This document shows, piece by piece, positions 55,933 through 64,000 of a stretch of DNA of 64,000 nt. The stretch comes from Pisolithus tinctorius. Its lineage: Eukaryota; Basidiomycota; Agaricomycetes; Boletales; Pisolithaceae. The notes under the pieces were generated by a model that was not told the origin of the DNA, did not search any database, and worked only from the letters and a program-made list of their open reading frames with translations. Each line of letters opens with the position of its first letter. Position 1 is the first letter of the stretch. Both the position numbers and the translations under genes were made by a program. The stretch covers positions 3,100,001 through 3,164,000 of the forward strand of contig JANFAH010000002.1 in assembly GCA_024663395.1 (NCBI GenBank). Direction: 5' to 3'.

Positions 55933-58450
55933 TAAATCGTTTGTACCGCTTGCCTTGCCTTGACATTAGGGCACGCGTGTGTTTGCGCACTTTCAGTTCC
56001 TGCAATGCAAGGTGGAATTCTCCGGGTAACACGAAGGCGGCAAAGCCCCCAGAATCCGCTCAGAGCATCCAGGCGACGACAGCCAAGACCTCTCCCCGGG
56101 AGCAACGGAGGAAAGACTGGATGGTCGTCCAGAAATTGATGGAGAACGTTTGGCCCAAGAATGATTGGAGCACTCGGGGGAGAGTGATCCTCGGTTTTGC
56201 CTTGCTCATTTCTGCTAAGGTTTGGAAGTCATCCTCCCTCAAGCTATGCAAGGCCCTCATCAATGACCAAAGGTGTTGAACGTACAAGTGCCGCAGCTGT
56301 TTAAGCACATCATCGATGTCCTCAACATCGACGTGGGAACCCAAAGTACTGTCTGGGTCGTGGCTGGCTCTCTCATACTTGGATGTATGCCAATAAACAT
56401 GAACTTCATTGGATACTGACAACTTATCCTAGATGGGGCTGCACGCGTCGGAGCAACGTTGTTTGGGGAGCTCTTGAGCGCCGTATTCGCTAATATTGGC
56501 CAGCGCGCTATCCGCAAGGTCGCTCGGGAAACGTTCGAACACTTGTTAAATCTAGATCTCAAATTCCATTTGTCTCGTCAAACTGGCGGACTGACGCGCG
56601 CCATCGATCGTGGAACAAAGTCTGGATCATATCCCACATTTCCTGAATTACTCTCCTCACACTTGCATATCCTAGGGGAATTGCTTTCATGCTACAAGCC
56701 ATCCTATTTCGGATTGTTCCAACTGCCTTCGAAATATCTATGGTTTGCGGCATCCTGGTATCTTCATGTCCTGTGTTACTCATCGGTAGTGACTAACCGT
56801 TGTCCTCAAGAGCTACAAGTTTGGTTGGGACTTTGCTGCGATCACCTTGACAACTTTGGCCGCTTACACCTGGTTCACTGTGCGGACAACTTCGTGGAGG
56901 TGACGGAAATTTACAAGCTAGAAAGTTCTCATTCTCATTCTTTCATAGGACCCAGTTTCGACGTGATGCAAATAAGGCGGACAACAAGGCCGCAGCCGTT
57001 GGCATCGATTCCTTGATAAACTATGAAGCTGTCAAAGTAAGCCCGTTGGAGCGGTCTGATCAATTCTTTGGCTTACCCGGCTCTCTTAAGCACTTTAATA
57101 ATGAGAAGTATGAGGTTACTCAATATGACAAATACCTCAAGCAATACGAAAACTCCTCAGTCAAGATCACCACGTCATTAGCGTATCTAAATTCCGGGCA
57201 GAACATCATATTCTCGACCGCACTCACCACCACGATGTTCCTAGCAGCCCAGGGGGTATTGAATGGTCTTCACTCTTCTCTGCTAGTTTAATCTGGCGTT
57301 AACTTGGTGAATACACAGGTACTATGACGGTTGGTGATCTTGTGATGGCGAACCAACTCATTTTCCAATTATCGCTGCCCCTCAACTTCCTCGGTTCTAT
57401 CTACCGGGAAATACGACAAAATTTGTTGGACATGGAAGCTTTGTTTAATCTACAAACGGAGAATGTGCCCGTCAAGGTAACCATGTAATTGCCCGCCACT
57501 AGTATTGTTGACGACGAAGGTTCATTCAGGATAAACCCGGAGCTCGACCACTGGCTTTGAAAGGTGGTTCAATCCGATTCGAGAATGTCACGTTTGGTTA
57601 CCATCCTGATCGTCCAATCTTTCGCAACCTTTCCTTCACTGTACCTGCTGGCAGGAAAGTGGCCATCGTCGGTCCTTCTGGTAGTGGAAAGTCGACTGTT
57701 TTCCGAGTTCTCTTCCGGTTCTACGATCCCTGGTCAGGGCGAATTTTGATCGGCGATCAAGACATCCAAGACATCCAATCAGAGAGCTTAAGGCGGTCTG
57801 TAGGCGTCGTTCCACAGGACACGCCACTTTTCCATTCGGACATCATGCATAATATCCGATACGGCCGTCTTGATGCAACAGACGAGGAAGTGAAGGCAGC
57901 AGCCATGAAAGCGAGTGTGCATAGTACTATAATGAGCCTGCCAGATGGATACAAGACAACCGTTGGTGAACGCGGACTCATGATATCAGGAGGGGAAAAG
58001 CAACGACTGGCTATTGCTAGAGTGTTACTTAAGAATCCTCCAATCTTGTTCTTTGATGAAGCTGTACGCCCCTCCCTCATCTTGCGCTTAGAGGGGTAGA
58101 TTTCTGAACTTACTACTACAGACTTCTGCCCTTGATGCCCAAACCGAGTCAGAGATCATGCGCAGTATCAATAACATCCTGCTGGACAGTGCTCGGACGA
58201 GTATATTCATCGCGCATAGGCTGCGTACCATCGTAGAAGCTGGTAAGCCGACGCTGACTATATCTGGTAGGTACGATGGGACTGACACCACTCATTTCCC
58301 ACAGATCTTATCATTGTCTTGAAAGACGGTCAAGTTGTGGAGCAGGGCACACACGAGGAATTGTTGCGTTCTGGTGGCCTGTATCACGACATGTGGTTAC
58401 AGCAAGCCTTAGACAGTTCCCCAGAGACTACGAGCCTGTCGCAGCCATGA
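55809..58450 (+). CDS. ATM1: Mitochondrial ABC transporter Atm1 (ABCB7 type)
   Basis: Atm1 is a half-size ABC exporter of the inner mitochondrial membrane that sends a glutathione-linked sulfur compound to the cytosol for Fe-S protein assembly. The start gives [20 protein letters not shown], a presequence rich in Arg and Ser. After the conserved [20 protein letters not shown], an intron joins to [20 protein letters not shown]. The membrane domain includes [20 protein letters not shown] and [24 protein letters not shown] residues, [40 protein letters not shown] and [17 protein letters not shown]. The nucleotide-binding domain has Walker [10 protein letters not shown] (57671-57697), Q-loop [13 protein letters not shown], signature MISGGEKQR (57980-58006), Walker B ILFFDEA and the H-loop IAHRL. 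All catalytic motifs are intact. More than ten introns. Confidence 0.95.
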
Positions 58451-58563
58451 GTATCTTGTTTACTGAGACGAAACGAGTAGACTATTTAATTTCAAGTAAA
58501 GTGGGTTTACGGCCCATGCATCCGGCGATCTCGGTGAATTACCGATTGTTCACTATGGTACCC

Positions 58564-61263
58564 TCAATCCAATCGCCCACGTAACCAGCTCAACAATCCC
58601 TTCGTCCCTTCACGCTCCCACACTTTCCTTTGCGGAATCCTGAAACTGTTGTAAAGTGTTGAGATAGCTTACTCAGCCGGATTAAGGGAAAAGACTTACA
58701 CGTTCCCATCAACCAGGAATACGTCTAACGGCAAGAGTCCTAGTTCCGGCGGTAGTTTGGAAATCTCATTATCCCTCAAGTCGAGTTCCTCGAGTTTCCA
58801 ATCAGACAACACACGATGACCTTTGAAAACTTCCGCGAGTTCCTGGAATCCATCAAGATCTGTGATGCGGTTTCCCCTTAAACGCAGGTGTCTCAAGCCC
58901 TTACGAGCAGGCGTATCTTGGGTAGATGCCATGATCAGCCCTGCGAGCACATCCTTCCGGAGGGCTGAGGACGTGAGGAAGTTGTATGTCAGATCAAGAG
59001 TCCGTAGGCCTGGAAATAACCTCGTGAGCAAGGGCAATAGTGCCTCCGTTGACTTCGGCGGTGTCGAAAGGCACCCTTCTCCTTGGCGCGCCACCGCAAC
59101 TGTGTCACCGAGACCACAGCCATCGAGTACGAGTTCCTCCAGGGCAGGTAGTAATGGGACACTCGATTCACTGGTGAGAGATGGTAGGACAACGCTCAAG
59201 TCCAACTTCCTGCTGCTCAACACGAGAGTCTGCAAGGTGTGTGCGAACGGCTGAGATGAGATGAGTGTTAGTGGAAGGGTAGCCGTCGGCAGAGCGATGT
59301 CGATCTTTCCCTTAGATAGTGACGGACCCGATGTAGAAGCGGCCAGAGAGAACGAACGTGTGTGAGATCTTGTCGGAGGGGCCAGAGGAGGAAGGGTCAG
59401 GGTCTGCGTTGCACCGTTGAAGTACTGCATGTTGCTGAGGTTGACAATCGAAGATTGGGAGGTGCTGGAGCTTGGAGCAGAAGAACACTGGGAGCTGGCC
59501 AGCGAGTCACCTTTCTGTTCTGGCTGGGAGGTGGTATTCTCCGAGAACGCTGGGCGCGCTGTCCTGGTAGGTCGGCGTCTACCCTCCGCGAATAAATCTG
59601 CCCCTTGTTCGGTCTCCCGGGCATCTTTCACGTGTTCCTGTGGTGATTGGGTCTCCTCGGGCAGGCTGTCAGTCCAGTGGGAAGCCTGAGATCGCCCACT
59701 CCTATGTCTCGCCCGCCTCTCTGCCTCGACCTCCCAAGGTTCCTTGACCACCTTCTTACCCACAGCAACCATAAGGGTGCCCTCAGGTGGCTCGTCCTTC
59801 GTAAAGTCAAATAGGAGGGTCTGCTTAAGTCCAGAAAGGGCTTGCTGTACAGCACCGGCAGTCGCTTGGGTTTCCTCTAAGTCCAGTATACTCAACGCAG
59901 GGAATACTTGGGTCTCATCCCCGCCGGTTAGAGAGGGAGGAAAAGCATCATCTGTTATGGCGGCGTACGAAAACCTCAACTCCTTTAGTTGCTTGAGCGA
60001 CCCTAGCGTGCGCAGGAGGGAGGCGGACTCTGTGTTCCCTGATGAAATGGGGTTCGAAGATAGATCGAACTTGGTCAGAGCAGACGGGAGGTTATTGTGA
60101 TCAATGGTAGAGGCCATGAGCTTGTTAAACGAAACATCCAAGTGCGACAATCGAGGCAAGGGTGTCGTTGCACGCGTAATTACAGGTCCGAAGAAACCTC
60201 CCGAGCTCCATGTGTCGCCGCCCTTCACAGAACGAGAAGTACCATCTCCAAAAGGTTCGCCAAAAGGCAGGGAAGTCAGAGCATTATGCGACAGGTTTAA
60301 GTGAGAAAGGGTGGGTAGTGTCCAGATATTATGGGGAAGCGACGTTAACGAGTTATGGGAGAGATCTAGTGTAGTTAAGGCTGTCAAATCGGCGAACGTG
60401 TCAGGTAGACTTGATATCTTGTTTTGATGCAACTGCAGCCATTGCGCGCTTCAGCTGGACCACGAAACAAATAAGAAAAACATGCGTACATCGACGACTT
60501 TCAAGGATCCGAAAAGGGATATCTCATGTTGGATCTCGACAATCACATTGCACCACGCTTTCAGCACTTGCAAGTCCTGTGCTTCGAACCAGGCCGGACC
60601 ACCATGCTGCGTGGGGCGCTTGCTTGAGGACTCGGCAGAAGTGATCGGGGGCTCTTGGACAACCGACTTGAGTGGGTCCGGTGTAATTCCTAGATGAATC
60701 TCAAATAGTGCAGACGGGAGACACGGTAAGGAACGTGAGGCGAGGTTCAGAGAACCTATGGCATGACCCTTATTCGATGAGTTCTTTTGAGAGACACAAA
60801 GCTCGGCTGGCACACCTGTACTGCGAGCGCGTTCTATGGTCTCCTTGACGGACCAGCGGCCGAGCTCAAGAGCATCGTCCTCCTGTTTCTGAGCCGAAAG
60901 AGGCTCAGGAATGGCGTCTGCAAGATCTTCGAAGGGGTTCAAGTTCGCGCCGCTGGAAATACTTTTTGCCGCCACCTTCTTTGCTTCCGCGCGCTTAAGT
61001 GCAACAGCCTCCTTGATGCTAAGGGCGGGTGCCTTTGGTACTGGGATTTCTTCTTCAGGAGACGCTCGACGAATCGACTTTGAAGGAGATTTAGGGATCG
61101 ACTTGGTTCGCACGCGAGATGTCGGGGCTGGAGAGCTTGTACCACTAGTTGGCGGTTTGGAAGGAGACGATGCACGGGAGCGTGAAGTGGTTGCAGCCAG
61201 CGTTGTTTTGACTGCAGGGCGAGCCTGAGATGGACGCGTCGATGCCTGAGGAATGCGGGACAT
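58564..61263 (-). CDS. Leucine-rich repeat protein (LRRC40/Shoc2 type)
   Basis: The start MSRIPQASTRPSQARPAVKT opens about 110 disordered Ser/Pro/Lys residues. After a helical stretch, LRRs begin at SLNLASRSLPCLPSALFEIH. An intron at about 60450 joins the repeats to LQLHQNKISSLPDTFADLTA, LTTLDLSHNSLTSLPHNIWT and LSHLNLSHNALTSLP. Then comes a long insertion without LRRs, rich in Ser, Thr, Pro and Gln (59350-59750), inside the solenoid. LRRs resume: LEELVLDGCGLGDTVAV, LRTLDLTYNFLTSSALRKD, LRHLRLRGNRITDLDGFQEL and LEELDLRDNEISKLPPELGL. A last intron joins DVFLVDGNV to FRIPQRKVWEREGTKGLLSW, an LRRC40 end, with the stop at 58564-58566. The molecular role is unknown; it is probably a scaffold. Confidence 0.88.
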
Positions 61264-61616
61264 CTTTTGCGGTTTAGTACTAGTAGGACAGGGTAGAAAA
61301 GTAAAAGGAAAGTCTGCGTTGTAATAACAACACGCGAAACTTATTATTACATAGTTACATAGTGTGTAGTTGACAAGCTGGTTGTCCTCCTCGATTAATG
61401 GGTCGAAATTATGTCAGTTTATTCCGGAAAATTTGACAGGTAGGTCGGGCGACTTGCGGGCTGCACACAACCCTTGCCCGTTCGTCGGTACTCAATTCAA
61501 TGCTACTGAAAGACACTGCACGTAGGCCATGTAATTATGCACGAAATAAATGGGTACTCTGCGAAGAGACCCGCCTAAATTTTGCTAGATGAGTGGTGTT
61601 CGGGCGCGGGAAGCGG

Positions 61617-61624
61617 TCACGTGA
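61617..61624. promoter_or_regulatory. TCACGTGA palindrome (E-box type)
   Basis: Eight-base palindrome with the CACGTG core, 354 bp upstream of the LRR gene start. Confidence 0.4.
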
Positions 61625-61774
61625 TCGCGCCTTTTGCGTGGCACTTGCGCTTGGAGCTCGGCTGCACGCGCGCAATTGGCCCTCCCGCCTGGGCAAATTT
61701 GTTTATTTGGCTGCAAATTTCGCGGAATAAACTGACATATTTTCGAAAATTTTGCGGGTGGCGATGCTGTGGGG

Positions 61775-61792
61775 ATTTCCTTAAAAGGAAAT
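61775..61792. promoter_or_regulatory. Perfect 8-bp inverted repeat with a 2-nt spacer
   Basis: ATTTCCTT is followed by AA and then AAGGAAAT. It lies in the presumed promoter of the LRR gene. It could be a dimeric factor site (SRF/MADS-like or GAS-like arms) or chance; no family can be named. Confidence 0.35.
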
Positions 61793-62050
61793 GCCGCCGT
61801 CGCGTGGGGGGGAGGGAAGGGGGTCGAGCGTTTGGGTGGGCCCTGCTGGGCACCCACAATGTCATGGTTCAGGCGGGATGACTTGGGAGGATGACGGGGA
61901 ACTCTGTTCACATCCTACATGTGTTTATCTATGCTCTTAGCTAACGGAAAGTAGGAAATTTGCACCGGGAACAGGTTATAAAGTGCAAAATCAGGTGTGA
62001 AGTACATCTTATGATACAACGAATACTGGTCGAGGACAGATGCAAGTCGC

Positions 62051-63467
62051 TCAGCGTTCGCTTCCATCCGCGTCCGCATCGTCTAGGCTCAAATCACCTA
62101 GCTTGTGCTCCGAATGTCGTAGCTCTGCATACTCCTCCTCCTGCGTGCGTCTGTATTGGGAAATGTCCCAGTCTTCTTCCTCTTCTTCGTCCTCGAACCA
62201 CTCGGGATTGAATTGGAACTAGTTTGAACCATCGTGTGTTAGAATCGCATCCAGGTACGGGAAGAAAAAGGATCCGTTACCAAGTCTCTACCACTCATAC
62301 CAGTATTCTTGCCAGCGGCATTTTGCTGTTCTTTGGCCTTACGCAGAGCTTCAGCCTCGGCTAGCTTCTTGTCCATTCGTGTCTTCTTCCAAATGGCAAA
62401 CGTCTCCGGTGTCACAGGAGTCAGATTCGAACCCAATTTATGTCGCTGCCATTGCAACTATGTAAGCACAGGGCTTTGTCACAAGTTAGACAATGTACTT
62501 CGGTTTCGATGAAGTCTTCAAGGCTGATCACGTTTGCCTTTGCAGCTTCTTCCGCAGCCTTCCTCTCTGATTTGAGGACGAAGCCAGGAGGTAGTGCGTG
62601 TCGGTACTGGCACTTGTCTCCGTTGGGACACTCCCAGAACCAACCAAACCTACAAAGATATAGTTTGCACTGGAAGGGAGATACCAGATGATGCTCACTT
62701 GTTCGTTTCTATAGCTTCGATAAAGTACTTGCACACAATCTAGACGCGCTGGTAATAAATAGGCTGATAAATGTGGAATGCAAACGCACATCGGTGGTCG
62801 TACGTGGATTGCCATGCTTCGACAGAACAACGCTGCGAAGTTTCTCCTCGTCCCAGTTCTCCATAGTATCTTAGTTCGATGTAGTTTAGCATACAAATTC
62901 CTGCAGGAGACCGTAAGCACTGCACATCACGAACCTTGCATCTTTTCTTCCCTACTGTCCTCGTACAAGTTCTTCTTCTCCACTTTCCGCCCGACATTAA
63001 CGTCGTGACTGAACTTGCACTTGTTCCCTTTCTCACATGTTCCAGCCTTGAAGTACGCGCACAGAACCGTCTTGGGATCGACGCCAAATGGCACCTTCTG
63101 TACCTGCACGGGCTTAAACAGGGCAGCTTCTTCTTTCCGGCGTTTCTCTTCTTCAGCCTTCTCTTTTGCTCGCAGTTCTTTCTCCTTTTCCTTCGCAAGC
63201 GCTTGCTTGGATTTACCTGCCAGAGCGGCCTGGGCTTGAATCTGCTGCACCTGTTTCTGTACTTTGGCCGACTTGTTTTTCTGTCGCCCGTAGTGATTAA
63301 TTAAATGATCTTTGGTGGGAGCAATCGATGCACACATTTTTTAGACCAAACGTCTTCACAAGCCGTGCTGATCAGTTGCACGAAAGATGCCTTCCACAAA
63401 GATCGCGACGCACCTTGTCTTCCTTCACTTTGGAGGAAGACGGCGTGTTCTGCTTCTTGGGAGGCAT
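62051..63467 (-). CDS. TMA46: CCCH zinc-finger protein of the Tma46/ZC3H15 (DFRP1) family
   Basis: Tma46 binds the GTPase Rbg1 (DRG1) and associates with ribosomes. The start [18 protein letters not shown] is the usual N-terminus; small exons lead to TFGLKN and [21 protein letters not shown] charged coiled-coil ([20 protein letters not shown]) follows. The first finger is [19 protein letters not shown] after FGVDPKTVL; the second is [20 protein letters not shown] with CQYRH further on. The DFRP region comes next: [40 protein letters not shown], and [20 protein letters not shown]. The tail ends [16 protein letters not shown] with the stop at 62051-62053. Seven or so introns; all family blocks are present. 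Confidence 0.92.
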
Positions 63468-63838
63468 GGTGGTCTTTCAAAGAAAGCTGGGTAATGACAG
63501 TGAACTAAGCAGCCTGAGTGTTCTAGTCAAGCCGTATGTGATGTTGGAGCAACCGCTTCGACTTTCTAAATGAGGATGGCATTTGCACAGTCGTGGTACA
63601 GAGCTATGTAAGTAAAATCATTCCTATCATGAAGTAGCGGAAAACCGATGGTGTAGGTGGATAAACAAAGCGGTAATCATTGACGAGGACAACAAATGCA
63701 GGAGAGCGGGGTAGTGATATGCATATGCTAGGTATATGTGGCGTGTCGTGAAATGTAGAGCATGTCAAAAGCATTTCGTTGCATTGTGCTGGATTTCCGC
63801 CCAAGGAAAGATCTCATCGACTCCGTGAAGGCGTTCAT
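63468..63838. other. Intergenic region upstream of TMA46
   Basis: This 0.37-kb stretch should hold the TMA46 promoter and the 3' end of the gene leaving the window. Nothing else was recognised. Confidence 0.45.
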
Positions 63839-64000
63839 TCACCGACGTATGGTTCCAGACCTACCAATAGTTGTCGTTCCGGACATTGTTGATTTTGATT
63901 TGTTCATCCCAAATCCCGGCATAGGAAGCCTCGAGCCTGGCACCGGGCGGGGGAGACCAGACACACCATTCTTACCAACGGCATTACCCAATGAAGTGGC
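63839..64000 (-). CDS. C-terminal end of an unidentified gene (5' end outside window)
   Basis: A frame is open from the window edge to a TGA at 63839-63841. It encodes about 53 residues rich in Gly, Ser, Pro and Arg, with LPRPVPGSRLPMPGFG and SGTTTIGRSGTIRR at the end. Such a low-complexity basic tail could be part of a cytoskeletal or RNA-binding protein, but no domain is visible. It could instead be an intron or a non-coding frame; too little is present to judge. Confidence 0.4.
   Translation of the reverse strand, partial: ATSLGNAVGKNGVSGLPRPVPGSRLPMPGFGMNKSKSTMSGTTTIGRSGTIRR

Larger units (their letters stand above)
61264..62050. other. Intergenic region with AT-rich motifs, promoter of the LRR gene
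   Basis: About 0.8 kb upstream of the LRR gene and downstream of the Tma46 stop. AAATTT/AAAATTTTGC-type words recur in otherwise G+C-rich DNA (61570-61760), beside a TCACGTGA octamer and an 18-nt inverted repeat. A 99-codon frame (61582-61881) has no motif. Confidence 0.5.

Noticed and set aside
1..64000. CRISPR arrays, prophage, insertion sequences or bacterial operons
   Set aside because: The window is spliced fungal nuclear DNA; no regular spacer arrays, integrases or transposase motifs were seen.

Overview
The window looks like nuclear DNA of a filamentous basidiomycete, probably an Agaricomycete. The genes are monocistronic on both strands and are cut by many short GT-AG introns, mostly about 40-70 nt. 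The proteins include typical mushroom-lineage forms: a HET-domain protein, a fungal Med19, a fungal OPT transporter, a type I metacaspase with a Pro-rich prodomain, and a Frag1/DRAM/Sfk1 protein. No operons, ribosome binding sites, phage, CRISPR or bacterial features are visible. A Rhizoctonia-like (Cantharellales) origin is only a guess. Exon boundaries were worked out by eye from conserved protein frames, so gene ends are firmer than every intron.

Layout. 1-1145: a HET-domain gene, cut by the window edge, whose 3' end runs into a stray copy of the promoter and presequence of the mitochondrial ABC transporter gene found 55 kb away. 2385-6551: MED19 (minus) and an OPT transporter (plus), head to head. 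6743-15593: a SARAF-like ER protein, an MFS transporter (minus), cytosolic methionyl-tRNA synthetase and an HSP20-like protein. 16018-21458, all minus: BUD13, an unknown basic protein and a sugar transporter. 22515-35149: metacaspase, metallophosphatase, a GGCT-like protein, a class V aminotransferase, uridine kinase/UPRT, and the tRNA thiolation factor CTU2.

35528-41720 is the least stable part. It holds a broken F-box gene, an intact Frag1/DRAM/Sfk1 gene, and about 3 kb further on a decayed direct duplicate of that gene and its upstream DNA, missing roughly 0.4 kb from its middle. 42221-53659: a CAX-type cation/H+ exchanger, cytochrome oxidase subunit Cox4, a C2H2 factor, the splicing factor CWC2 and a DUF2415 WD40 protein. 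53660-58450: gene-poor DNA with short repeats and a second relic of the ATM1 5' region, then ATM1 itself. 58564-64000: an LRRC40-like protein, a Tma46/ZC3H15-type CCCH protein, and the 3' end of a further gene.

The genes form no biosynthetic cluster. They are mainly housekeeping: transcription and splicing (MED19, BUD13, CWC2), translation and tRNA (MetRS, CTU2, Tma46), mitochondria (COX4, ATM1), transport (OPT, two MFS, CAX), and pyrimidine salvage. I found no convincing new multi-gene system. The most unusual signals are the three copies of the ATM1 5' region, the decayed Sfk1-family duplicate, a 20-nt microexon that carries the P-loop of uridine kinase, and a TCACGTGA octamer recurring in intergenic DNA.
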